A DNA stretch of 64,000 nucleotides from Paragyromitra xinjiangensis (taxonomy: Eukaryota; Ascomycota; Pezizomycetes; Pezizales; Discinaceae): positions 558,001-622,000 of the forward strand of contig JBCAMK010000009.1 of NCBI GenBank assembly GCA_038503065.1, in the 5' to 3' direction. Of this stretch, positions 47,447 to 58,437 are shown piece after piece (positions within the stretch are counted from its first letter, which is position 1; every line of letters starts with the position of its first letter). A program made the translations under genes and the position numbers. The notes under the pieces were generated by a model. It did no database searches and had not been told where the DNA came from. It saw nothing but the letters and a program-made list of their open reading frames with translations.

Positions 47447-48332
47447 AGTGGTGGGGTGTGTAGATAAGGGGTACGGATTTACATTACAGCACCTTTAGAA
47501 CGATATCAGAATATTTGTTTCTTCCATTGGAACTACGGATGGCCATGAGCTAAGCTTCTTTTGGGGGTATTTCTCGGTGTCATACACTTAACCGGAGAAT
47601 TTTGAATTTTGTGTCCAGGTTTTTCTATCCGCATAAATCGGCAATAAATAACCTGACTAGTAAAGGACCCCCCATCCCATAGGGCTCTGTGATCTCATTT
47701 AATTTATTCGCCATACCCGTAACCTCTCATCACCTAACCTGATGGGTGATAGTCTGGCCCCTGCGCGGCCTCGCAATCCCCTCACACTCCAACACGGATA
47801 TTTTAGTTCCCGGTAAGGTTCGCGTACACGATCTTGGAGTCAGCTGCAACCTGGTGGTTGAAGAGGTACCATTAAGTACTGAAGGGTATCTGGGGGCTTT
47901 CTACATGCCTGAAGTATTGATTATCGGTTTGCTGGAATGCCTTCGATGTAGTCATGAAAAGTCACTCGGCCAGATCTTTCGATCGATTCGATCATCACGA
48001 GTTTCCTACTCATCATCGACTCACGGGGGTTCAGGATTTTTAATTTATTGTTAAGAAAGCACCAACAAGCTATCATTCTCTTAATGCGGAAAGAGATTGG
48101 TGATTATCGAAAACTGGCTGTTTATCAGGGTTCATTTTGCTAAATCGCGTGCAGATTCCGCATCCGATTTGAATTCCGCCACTCCTCTGAGAAAGTTGGA
48201 AGACCGACTAAAAATCTGTCCATCTATTAAGAATCAAAATATAAAGAGTGATGAAAAGAACATTCTACCCTTACCTAGCTTACGAATGTTCCGAGAACTG
48301 TGTGTTTCCCGTCATAAACATTCTAGCAGTCC
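47447..48332. other. Intergenic between MIC19 and the first small unknown gene
   Basis: No supported gene. Open frames on the plus strand (47746-48054, 48097-48408) have no recognisable motif. Confidence 0.4.
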
Positions 48333-48806
48333 CTATTTGACAGCTATCGTTTTGCGGATCCTCCCCATATTCTCTGCGATCTCGTTGCTAGTGAGGGTCA
48401 CATACTGAATCCCTATGGAAAGTTGGTGAAGTGCGCTGAAAAGCTGTTTATCCGGTTCGACAACTTGTGCAAGATCCTTACTAAGGTCATCATACATCTT
48501 GCGGGCATGCAAGAAATATGTGGCTATGTGTTCGAAGGTTCTAACGATACTGTTAAATTCAGCATGAAGTTTATGTTGGAAATTGTCTTGATTGGCGGTA
48601 TCCGGCATCAATGTATTGTTGGCGGCTAGCGAGAGGGATTCAAAAAGGTTCTCGAGAGTACTAGATTCCTGTCTGCCGAGGAGCCTCATGTTAGCAAGAT
48701 AGTCAAATGTAGAGACGATCCTCGCAAGCTTATCAAAGGCGTCTCCAAGACTCTGGATGTGCCCGTTAAGAGAAATCATTTGAATCTTGATGTCTATAGT
48801 ATTCAT
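48333..48806 (-). CDS. Small helical hypothetical protein
   Basis: Single exon; 157 residues from the ATG at 48806. An ATG at 48887 in the same frame would add 27 Pro/His-rich residues that look like leader sequence rather than protein. The composition is almost entirely helical: MISLNGHIQSLGDAFDKLAR, LENLFESLSLAANNTL, FNSIVRTFEHIATYFLHARK, ALHQLSIGIQYVTLTSNEIA. No signal peptide or membrane segment. The SLGDAFDK motif resembles SLGDDSDK in the neighbouring gene at 49543-50294, hinting at distant tandem paralogues. Function unknown; possibly a lineage-specific family. Confidence 0.6.
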   Translation of the reverse strand: MNTIDIKIQMISLNGHIQSLGDAFDKLARIVSTFDYLANMRLLGRQESSTLENLFESLSLAANNTLMPDTANQDNFQHKLHAEFNSIVRTFEHIATYFLHARKMYDDLSKDLAQVVEPDKQLFSALHQLSIGIQYVTLTSNEIAENMGRIRKTIAVK

Positions 48807-48887
48807 TTTGGTGGTTGGTTGGGGTGCTGGAAGTTGAGGGGAATCGGGATGGTGTTGAAGAGGGTAGATAAAAGGGTTGAGTGGCAA

Positions 48888-49542
48888 GGATAGAGACAGG
48901 GTGAGGTGCTCCGTATATAAACTTTGTTAGTGCTCTTCAAGATGGAGTTGAGGTGTCGAGGTTCAAGTATTTGCGATAATTCACCAAATAGATAGAATTC
49001 ACCAAAAGGTAATGACCCATGGTTAATTAATTACTATCTAGCCATTAAAGCGAGTTTCACCTTTACTGTTGCTACTTATCGCTTGAGGTTTAAAATGCAG
49101 GGGCTGGGTCACGTGTGCTTTCACTTTTATCATTTCTCATATTACTGGTTTTTATTCTTCGAAGGCTAAAGCCCTATAGGAATGTGGGACACAAGTCTAG
49201 CTACGTATACTGTCTTTTGGTAGGTAACTCCACATCAGACCCATTTTGATACACAGAATAACCCTTATCCACACTGTTGGATCTGCCCTCAAGCACACTA
49301 TGTCGCTCGTAAATTCTTGTAGGCCTTCGCTCAAGTCTTCAAACTTCTAGGGCTAGAGCTAGACCATACACGTCTCGAAGCACAATTCTCACAGAAGAGA
49401 GCTGACTGACCGAAATGATGGTATAAGACTATGAGTCATCAGTGAGATATATCGGCTAGAATATTGGAAGTTTATGAGAGATAACACCCAGATACATTTA
49501 AAGAAAAGAAGGAGAAAATTTGCAATGTGGTGTAGGAATTAC
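48888..49542. other. Intergenic between the two small unknown genes
   Basis: No gene or repeat was recognised. It includes a TCACGTG core near 49109. Confidence 0.4.
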
Positions 49543-50294
49543 CTAGGCAATTTTCCGCCGATCTATAATCCAATGAAGAGCATTGAGTGCCTTTTCGATC
49601 GCACTATACTTATCTCCAAGTTCATGCATGAAAAGATCAAGATTCTCATGTATATCGCTAAACGTCTCATCGGTCTCGCTAGCTGCCTTAAGCTCCTTAT
49701 CCAGCGTCCGCCAAGTTTCGAACGCACTTGTCATGTCTTTACCCAGGGTTTTGATAAAATAATTATTGTTTCCCACAAGTCCTCCCTTGGCGCAGCGAAC
49801 GACGAAATGGAATCGGGAGGAAGGGATATCACCCTTGAGGTGGGGAAATTGCGAAGCATAACTATCAAGGCGGCTGAAGGAATCAACGAGATAATAGAGA
49901 TCCTCGGGACTATGCGGTGGTGGTGATTTTATAATCTCGAAAGGGTACGTATCATTGTTCGAGGTTTCGTAGGCTAAGTTACGAACAATGTATTCGTGGA
50001 GCATTCTTAGGTTTCTACGAACCATCGTGATGTTGGAATCGATTTCTTGAATGCTCACATGGAACACTCTCAAGGCGTTTTTTTTCTCCTCGCTTATCAT
50101 AATCAGTAAAGCTTTGTTTGCTTGGTGTTTATCTTGGTTGAATGGGTCTTGGGAGTTATGGAGGAAGTGGAGGTCGGTGGTGAAATTGGGAAGGCGAAAC
50201 GTTTCCCACCTACATGTAGCTGTGATTTATCGCTGTCATCCCCAAGAGATTTTACCTCAGCAGATAGTCTATTTATATGCAACCCTAAGTTCAT
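49543..50294 (-). CDS. Small helical hypothetical protein
   Basis: Proposed two exons, 50294-50210 and 50132-49543, giving 224 residues. The main open frame alone (from an ATG at 50100) would give 185. The added first exon begins MNLGLHINRLSAEVKSLGDD and joins across a 77-base intron with matching phase. Protein-like blocks include ALRVFHVSIQEIDSNITMVR, LYYLVDSFSRLDSYASQFPH, TSAFETWRTLDKELKAASET and DIHENLDLFMHELGDKY. The pattern is all-helical with no membrane segment or signal peptide. Function unknown. The short similarity to the neighbour at 48333-48806 is in the first exon only, so paralogy is a suggestion. Confidence 0.6.
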
Positions 50295-51339
50295 TATGTT
50301 TCACCGGTATTCTTTGTTCGTTTCCACTGGTTGGATGTTCGGGGTTCTTTGTCTGCATGAGCTCACTATTTGTACAGTCACATCCGGGAAGCTCTGGCAC
50401 CCTACAACCTAATGAGAGTCACAACCGGAAAGTTGTAAATAAAAAGAGAAGAATATGTAAATACTGATCTGCCAGATAACATTCAACACCTTGTATAGCA
50501 ATCTTTTATAGAAATTACAGCCCCAATCCGCCAGCAGTCGTGCTCAGAGGAGAGGAGGGTGCCAAGACTTTGCGGACAGGACTGTACATGTAGTGTGTAC
50601 CTTGGTTATGTAGTAAAGGTATTTTATACCAACGTAGGCTCTCCTCGTCTACTAGGTTAAATACTCACATATGATCGCTCGGACTATTTGTTCTTGGGTT
50701 GGCTATTAATAGTACAAAGGACATGTAAAGTGATGTCTTCTGGCTTAGGTACTCCACGAAATTGGATTCTAGGGTTTGGGCTCTAGAAACCCTCGGAGAT
50801 GAGGGTTTTGCTTGTGATTTCAAATGTTTGGGAGGAGGCAAGAGGAGGTGATATTTCGGCGGCCGTGGGGGTTTAGAGGTGGATGAGTGCATTGGTGGGC
50901 CTAGAGCATCATGGTAGAGGTGGAGGCGTGTGAGAACAGTGAGAGACAAACGAGACAAACGAGACAAACGAGAAGGAAGGCATTGGGGCTCAGAACGAGA
51001 TTTAGTATGGGAGGGGGATGATTGGAATGATGCCAGCATTGGCGGGAAAGTAGATCCAGGTGAGAGGGTACATATATACCTGTAGCCCAGCACTGTAGAA
51101 CTCTTTTAAGTGATAATGCCCCTTGTAAAGATAGGCCAAATTTCTGTTTACAAAGTAACTATCTTACAGATCCTAGGAGAAGAGAATAATATCGAGCCCA
51201 TAAAAAAACTCTGTGAGTGACTGTATTCCCTATGCCTTTATTATCCCTCAAACCCGAAGCACCATCTCTATTTTTTACCCACTAAAAGCAAAATGTGTAC
51301 GATGTATCTAGTATAACTTTCGATAAAGTAGCCCCTCCG
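50295..51339. other. Intergenic, 1 kb
   Basis: No supported gene. A tandem of the 9-base unit GAGACAAAC (three and a half copies, about 50940-50971) and a TACATGTA at 50585-50592 are present. Confidence 0.45.
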
Positions 51340-54300
51340 CTATAAGGTTCTCGGCTCGAGCTTCACCTCATAGCATTGCACCAAATCACCCACCTTAAAA
51401 TCCCCCCAATTTTCAAAGCCTATCCCGCACTCGGTTCCCCTCTTCATCTCATTTGCATCGTCCTTGACATTCTTCAAGCTATCCAGCTTGCCTTCAAAGA
51501 TCGCTTCTCCATCTCTCATCACACGCACTTTGCTGCTCCTCGCGATCACACCTGATTTCACCTTGCAACCTGCTACAGGTTTATATTGTTTTCTTTTGGT
51601 GTTGATACTGAAAACTTGGCCAATTTCGGCTTCACCGGTGACTGTATTAATGACGGTTGGCGGAAGGCGGTCACTGAGCTGCCGCGTGACGTCGTCGACG
51701 AGATGGTAGATGATATTGTGAGAGAGGATTGTGACTCCTTTCTCGCGTGCGTAGACAATAATTTCGGGTTCGATGGTGAGATTGAAGCAGACAATATAAC
51801 CTAGGATACTGTTAGTCTCATATTGTCATGAATTATCACTCTCACTGTCAGGGGAAAGGTTATACCTTCAACAGCGGCAGCATAATCCACATCGAACTCA
51901 GTCACCCTCCCAAATTCACTCCTAACTACCTTTGCCCGCACTTCATCATTCCCTAGCGCCGAGATCGACCCTACAACTGCCTCTACAGACCCGGCAACAT
52001 CTCCCTTCACAACAAATGCCACCTCCTGGTTTTTTGGTCGCGCAGCAATCTCTTTTTTTGTCGACTTCTCCCACGCCGCAACCGCAGCATCGGGATCCTC
52101 TCCCTTCTCCTTCGCCTCCTCTCTGATCTTCTCCTCCATCTCCTCCATCTCTCTATGTAATCGTCGCTTCTCATTGATAGCTTCCATATCTGCCGCTTGC
52201 CTCAGTCGTTCTGCCTTCTCCTGCCTGAAATCGACTACATCCTTTGCCTTCTCCTCTGATTCAGCTTGTATCGCAAGTTGACCCGCCTCGGGTTGGTCTT
52301 TCCAGCCAGCAACTTCAACTGGGGTTCCGGGGCCCGCGGACTCGATCTTCACGCCGTGTTCGTTTGTAATTTGACGGACCTTGCACCAAGTTTGGCCGGC
52401 AACGATTGCGTCGCCCACTCGCAGAGTGCCGCGGCGGACTAAAACAGTTGCAACACGTCCAATATCTTTTTTAGATGCTTCAAGAACCCAACCTTCGCAG
52501 GGGCCGTCGATTTCAGCCCGCATATCGAGAACCTCGCTCAGCGTTACTGCAGCTTCTTCAAGTTCCTCCATGCCTCGGCCAGTTTTGGCAGAGACGCAAA
52601 CTACTTGGGTGTCACCACCATAATCTTCAACATCTACACCGTACCTAGCAAGATCTTGCTTTACACGCTCCACGTCTGCTGACTCTTTGTCGATTTTGTT
52701 GGCTGCAACAATTATGGGTACATTTGCGGCTTTGGCGTGTTTAATCGCTTCAATTGTTTGAGGTTTCACAGAGTCATCTGCAGCAACGACGAGAATGACG
52801 ATGTCGGTGACATTGGCCCCACGCTGCCGCATGGTCAAAAATGCAGCGTGGCCAGGGGTGTCGAGGAAGGTGATATTTTTTCCGCCAGGCATGTTCACAG
52901 AGAAGGCGCCAATGTGCTGGGTGATCCCGCCATGCTCCGAGGCGGCAACTGAGGCTTTGCGTAGCCAGTCAAGAAGCGAAGTTTTGCCATGGTCGACATG
53001 GCCCATGATTGTTACAACAGGCGGGCGCGAGGGTATAGTAGCCCGATCTTCTGGAGGTGGGCTAGTAGGAGTTAGAAGCGTGACTTCTTGGGGGGAGGGA
53101 AAGAGGGTGGGGGAAACGTACCGTGGGAAGAGGTCCCGCTCTGCGCTTTTATCCGCAATTGGTTCATAGTTATACTCCATTGCAATAAGCCCCGCTACCT
53201 CCGCATTCAGAATGTGATCATGCCCCATTTCTGTAAATCCCATTTGTTCCATCTGCCTCATAAAGTCGTCTACTCGGATTTTCAACGCCTTCGCGAGGTT
53301 TGGCACACTAATATATTCTGGCAAGTACAGTGGAATCATCTTTGGCGTGTCTTCTCTGTTCTCTCGTTTTTTTGCTCTCATCGCGCGGCGTGCGGCTTTC
53401 TTATCCTGTTGTGAAACTCCTTCTTCTAAAATTGCGGATTCAGACTCGTCGAAGCCACGGCTGGCTCGCGCCTTGTCGCGGAATTTCCCAGCGCGTCGCT
53501 TTTCGTACTCGTTGCTTATAGGTTCTGGGGGACGAATGATGGGCTCTTCGCCTTCTGCCAAGGGAGTTGATGGACTTTCTTGAGATTGGTAACCGTCAGG
53601 AGTCGTTGATTGCTGTGATCTTGGGCCGAATGCATCTCTTGGGGCGTACCCATTGTCTCGAGGGCTTCTTTGGAACGCAGAACCTCGTCTGTCTTGGGTA
53701 GACCCTTGAGTTCCGTAGCTGCCTTGGCCACCATAGCCATATGGTCTGCGATCCTGGCTTGAGCTTCCTTGCCACGCTCTTTCTCGTGACTGCCTTCTAT
53801 CGGGCTCGTATCCCTCTTGTGCTGATGGGTTTGGTGTTGGTAATGGCGTTGCATACCCGGTCCCTGGAACATATAACGACGCTGTAGATTCTCCTTTTGT
53901 AAACCTACCTACTCCAGCTTGCTCCGGACGATTTCCTCTGTATCCAAATCCCGTTCGAGGTGGCGATGACGATGTATATCCGTCCTTCGATGGGTATGTG
54001 AACGACGCATTACCTCCCAGCGGCCGCCTGCTCGCTCTACCTGGTTCCGGGTAATTTGCTCCATGCCCTCCTCCTAGTCGAGACTGCGACGATGGTGTAT
54101 ATCCCTCTTTTGGTATATTTCCTGATGCTTTATTATCTCGTGGCCGCCCGCCCATCTCATCAGGTTGGCGATAATTGTTTGCCCTGTTAATTCTCGGGGG
54201 TCCTGAAACAGAGGCAGATCTGGGCCAACTGGCGCCAGAATTTCTGGGTGATGCGAAAGATGAGAGGATTGCATTATCTATGCCAGTGCTTCCTGTGGCT

Positions 54301-54661
54301 GTTGCATTGTCCTTGTTCCATTTTCCCGTGGCGTTTCTGACTGCTGGTGGAGGTTTATTCGAGAAACCTTGATATCCAGTTCTCGGTCTTTCATCGGCAG
54401 ACCTAGCAGCTTCGCCTTCCGAATTCTTTCCCGAGAAATGGATGGACCGAGCTAGTAATCTTTGATGACGAAAAGTAGAATTTCGCACCGCACAGAATAA
54501 GCACAGCGGTAGTCCTGATGGTGTCTATTCGTTCCATCTGAGAATCAGCAAATCTATCGGATCGGACCTAACAAAACCGAATTGATACGCTTAGAAACAT
54601 CATGGGGTCTCTAAGAACAGCAGAAGTAACATACCACAGCATTTCGCGATGTTTTGAGCAT
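51340..54661 (-). CDS. IFM1: Mitochondrial translation initiation factor IF-2
   Basis: The well-supported body is an exon ending at 51866 (open from about 54530), a 65-base intron 51801-51865, and a last exon 51800-51340. The GTPase core is complete: G1 [14 protein letters not shown] (near 52990), G2 [11 protein letters not shown]3 DTPGHAAF, G4 NKID and G5 SAKTGRGM. Domains II, III and IV follow, with a charged coiled coil ([15 protein letters not shown]), and the end [11 protein letters not shown]. It is preceded by an N-extension of about 400 residues, Arg/Gly/Ser/Pro-rich, with [23 protein letters not shown] resembling a mitochondrial presequence. IF-2 places initiator tRNA on the mitochondrial ribosome. 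The 5' end is unresolved: an ATG exon MLKTSRNAV at 54661-54635 with a good GTATGT donor exists, but the only workable acceptor (CATCAG, before 54513) is out of phase with it. Confidence 0.9.
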
Positions 54662-55137
54662 TATCGGTAGCAAATCTGATGGCTGAAGCCGAATATGAGG
54701 TTTTCCACGCTCGTTTCGTTACCCTCTGCCAACACCTCGAGAAATTTCTCCCACCCACTATCTTATCTTCTCGATCTTATCTATACGTACCTAGACTCGC
54801 TACACAAAACAGCCCCCAAAAACGGCTCCCACTTGCTATAAACAATAGCTTTGTGACTTGCTTTACTGAGCCTTCAACCCCATCGCCTTAGCCCAAGCGT
54901 TTTCTCCATCCCGCTGTCCTCAAATTCCCAAACTCACCCGCTGCTTCCGCGAGAAATTCCCTATCTATTGAGACCCTGCGTATTGTTGTTACTAGGAAAT
55001 ATCCCACAGCCGCAATCTCCACCAAACGCACGTTCCCAGTTATCCGTCGTCCCGTTCCCAGAAGCACTATCCGGTCCACAATCTACGCCGCCTGATCGAG
55101 AGCCCACATCTACCGGCAGCTGGGAGTACAATCCATC
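54662..55137. promoter_or_regulatory. Divergent upstream region of IFM1 and the SPT10-like gene
   Basis: 476 bases between the divergent genes. A 70-codon frame at 54679-54891 was not accepted as a gene. No factor site identified. Confidence 0.4.
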
Positions 55138-56795
55138 ATGCCCGATCTCCAGGTCCAGCAGCAGCAGCAGCAGGTGCAGACGGAGCTTCAATTGAGAGAG
55201 GATCATCATCAGCAACATCAACAACAACAATATCAATCGAAACCATCAATCCTCGAGGACCCGAACGCTGCTCCTCTGCCCAGCCCGAATCAGAATGCTG
55301 TCCTCAATCCCCGCTCGGTCTACTTGCGAGATCATGTTTCAATAGCTACTATTCATCCAGTCACTCATCCCAGTTTGATTCCATCCTCGCTAATTGCCTA
55401 CTTGCTGGATGAATTCAATCAGGAGCTGGAGCGGGGTGACACTTACCCGCTGGAGGAGCCTATGACAATCGAGCAGTTCACCAAGTATTGGTTCGGCACA
55501 TTTGCAGCGGTTATGTTCATGGGAGGAAAAGAAGAAACCAACAATTTACTGGAAGAGAGGGACTGGACTACACAGTGTCTCGGAACGTTTTACATCAAAC
55601 CTAATTATCCAGGTGAATGATTCTGCTTTTCTTTTTCTTTTTCTAGCTGCAGGAAGGTTAGGTTAACATACCTAGGCCGAAGCTCTCACGTGTGCAATGG
55701 TGGATTTTTAACAACCCATGCCTCTCGAGGAAAGGGTTGCGGGAAACATATGGGCGATGCATATCTTGAGTACGCTCCGAAACTTGTAAGATATCTTCCG
55801 ATCTGATCATATTCTTCTCGCTAATTTGCTGTTTCAATTAGGGCTACACATACTCCATCTTCAACCTGGTATACGAGACCAACGTTGCATCCTGTAAGAT
55901 ATGGGACGGGCTCGGCTTCAAAAGAATTGGCAAAGTCAAGGGTGCAGGCCGCCTTCGCTCCCACAGCTACCCTGTCGATGCTATCATCTACGGCCGCGAT
56001 CTTAATGACGACGATGATTACGTTTCCGATGAGCGTTTCGACAAGATCCGATTCTATCTTGAAAAGGGAAAATATCCGCCAACTGCTGACCGTTCGGAGA
56101 AATCCCGTCTTCGCTCTGCAGCAACCCACTACAAGCTTGAAAACGGCAAACTAATGCTCAAGGACAAAGAGGTCATCTCGGATGGCCAAATGCAATACGA
56201 GATCGCCCGATCAGTCCACTGTCAAGCTCATGGGGGAATTAACAAGACTACCGCATCCATCGCTGAGAAATACCACTGGGTTCGCATCAAGGAAACCGTC
56301 TCGCAAGTTATCCGTAACTGTGCGGAATGCAAGGAACACGCTAAGGCCCCCGTCGTCCGGGGTGAGCGCTTTTCTAGTAGTGGGAGTAACCCGTCACCAC
56401 AGCAGCAGCAGCAACAGGTTGAAGCTACTCGTGCGGCTGCCATTGCTGCTGCTGCGTCAATGGATATCCCTGTTGATCCAGCTATGATGGAAGATGTGCA
56501 GCATACACATCAGTTCGCCCCCGTCGCGAATATGAACCCTACTCCCGACGAAACAGCTGCCGCTGGACAATCTTCGCAACATGCCGCCGCAGTGGCTGCA
56601 GCTCGCGCGGCACTCCATGAAGGAGACTCATTGACGGAAGAAGACAGGGCAATGCGAGACCGCCATCTCATGGAGACGTTGATGGCAGAGATGAAGCGGG
56701 AGCCGGTAGCAGCGGAGACGGTCGCTTACCAAGAAGCAGATGTTGATCGTGAGGTTGAGAGGCAGTTGCAGGCAGGGATGGAAATCGAACGGTAG
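55138..56795 (+). CDS. SPT10: Spt10-like protein: GNAT acetyltransferase plus HHCC zinc finger
   Basis: Three exons: 55138-55612, 55676-55785 and 55842-56795, giving 512 residues. The start is the first ATG after an in-frame TGA. A Gln-rich N-terminus leads into a GNAT fold: RSSHVCNGGFLTTHASRGKGCGKHMG holds the acetyl-CoA P-loop pattern (R-G-K-G-C-G, about residue 180), and ETNVASCKIWDGLGFKRIGKV follows. At about 321-358 lies HX3H-X29-CX2C (H321, H325, C355, C358), the retroviral-integrase-type zinc finger known from yeast Spt10. The C-terminus is Ala/Gln-rich. In yeast Spt10 binds histone gene promoters through this finger and activates their transcription. Fungal relatives keep the same two-domain layout. 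Acetylation substrates are not inferred. Confidence 0.87.
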
Positions 56796-57618
56796 ATGAC
56801 GTCCCAGTAATAGAATAATTGGTCCGAGAGCCGGAAAATAAGGAATGAAATGGTGCTTGATGATTGATGATTTGATTTCGCGGGGGCGGCCTTCTGGTTT
56901 TTATTTGCTTTTTTTTTTTTGGTACGGAAGGTCTGCAGATAAAAGCTTGAGAAAAGATTGGTGTTTATTCTGTTTTCTCTTATTTCCGGGGTTGAGGTCC
57001 AAGGGATTGCCTAGAACTTATTGCTTTCATGACCCTTTTTTTTGTTACGTATGGCGCGTTATTTTGCCTCTAGCTCGATTCATTTGCTACATATTTTTTC
57101 TTATCTCTCTCCGCGCCTCTTTTTATGACGGCGACACATGATATGCTGTGTTTCTGTCTATTTACGGCTGTGCTCTTTGTTTGGTGGATATCCAATCGGG
57201 TTCTCAGTTGAAGTGGGTTAGGGTTTTTTGCTCTTGTTAGTCGAGATCACTAGATCTCACTCGAGGGCGAAGAAGACGATTAGGAAACGAAAGTGTTTAC
57301 TCCATTTTTCAGCTTAAGCACTGTAATCTGAGAATTTCCAAACTATATTTGGAGATTTACCATTTTGAGCATGCGCAGCGAGATAAGATGTGGAAAACGT
57401 ATTGTAATTTACGGCCAGTGTCATATAAAGACAAACAGCTATAGCATCTTATACCCAAAGAAAGAAGAAGGGCACAAGATCTCCCCGCTTCAGATGGACA
57501 AACAAGGGAAGCAAGTAGGTAAGGACGAAGTGTCTCGGGTCGCTATACGCTTCCTGGGGGCATCATCGCCCCCTATATGTCACTGACAGGAAAGCAAAAT
57601 GTAGCTTCAGGTAACCGC
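56796..57618. other. Tail-to-tail intergenic region
   Basis: T-rich 3' flank of the SPT10-like gene, then the 3' flank of the PDAP1-type gene. No gene or repeat recognised. Confidence 0.45.
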
Positions 57619-58437
57619 CTACTTCTTCCTTCCAGAACCCTTCAGCTTTGCTTCGGACGCGGCTTTCCTTTCTTCAACCTCTAGAAGTTTTTGTAGTGTG
57701 TTAGCAATCTAATACTAGGGATGGTAATTATCGCGGCAGAAATGTAAAACAAACGTACCAGCTTTCCTCTGCCTCGCCTTCTCTTCCCTCTCCTGCCTAA
57801 TAATCGCCAACCTCGCCAAGTCTGCACGTGCTTGATCTGTTTTGCCCTCCTCCTGCAACTTCCAATACCTCTCCTTCGCAGCAGCCGCCTCGACCGCCTC
57901 CCTCTCCTTCCTATTCAGCGCTTCGGCAACACTAGCAGAATTAGGATTAATGACACTGATACCGCCAGCCCCGCGAATAGGTTTTCTGGGAGCTTCCTCT
58001 TCTTCATCTTCATCCTCAGATGGGAGGTCGCCAGGAGCAGGTGCGGTGGCGGCCTTGCGCGCAAGAGCAGCCTCTTTGCGGGATTTTGCGACCGCTTTGC
58101 GTTCTTCACGGCTTAGTTCGAGTTTGTCGGCTTCCTCTTCTTCTTCAGAGGATTCTTCTTCCTCCGAGGACTCAACTTCAGGTTTAGGGTCGCGGGGGTC
58201 CTGTAGTTACACTGTCAGCCGAAAGCCGATTGGTGGGGGGAACATGGGAAACATACAGCCCACATGCCCTCTTGCTCGCCTTCACCTTCAACATCGGCGC
58301 CGAGGTTTCTTGAGAATTTCTTTCCACCTATGTTTTTGTCAGCACGCTAATTATGGTAGAGCTATCTAGAGAACGAGAAAGTGGGACTTACCGCCGCGGG
58401 CGACCTTTCTCTTTGCGCGCGGTGCTCCTGGGGCCAT
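57619..58437 (-). CDS. PDAP1/PP28 (casein kinase substrate) family protein
   Basis: Four exons: 58437-58392, 58327-58257, 58200-57759 and 57680-57619, giving 206 residues. A basic start ([16 protein letters not shown]) leads to an acidic, Ser/Glu-rich centre ([13 protein letters not shown], likely CK2 sites) and then the conserved PP28 region: [69 protein letters not shown]. This segment is the family signature (28-kDa heat- and acid-stable phosphoprotein). The tail is Lys-rich ([12 protein letters not shown]). The protein is probably intrinsically disordered and heat-stable; its role in fungi is poorly defined and may involve RNA or ribosome-associated growth control. The model is complete. 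Confidence 0.9.

Noticed and set aside
50665..51093. 142-codon minus-strand frame
   Set aside because: Ser/Pro/Leu-rich composition driven by pyrimidine-rich DNA and the 9-bp GAGACAAAC tandem; no domain or splice support.
54679..54891. 70-codon plus-strand frame starting MAEAEYEVFHARF
   Set aside because: It lies in the divergent promoter of IFM1 and the SPT10-like gene, has no continuation in frame and no motif.
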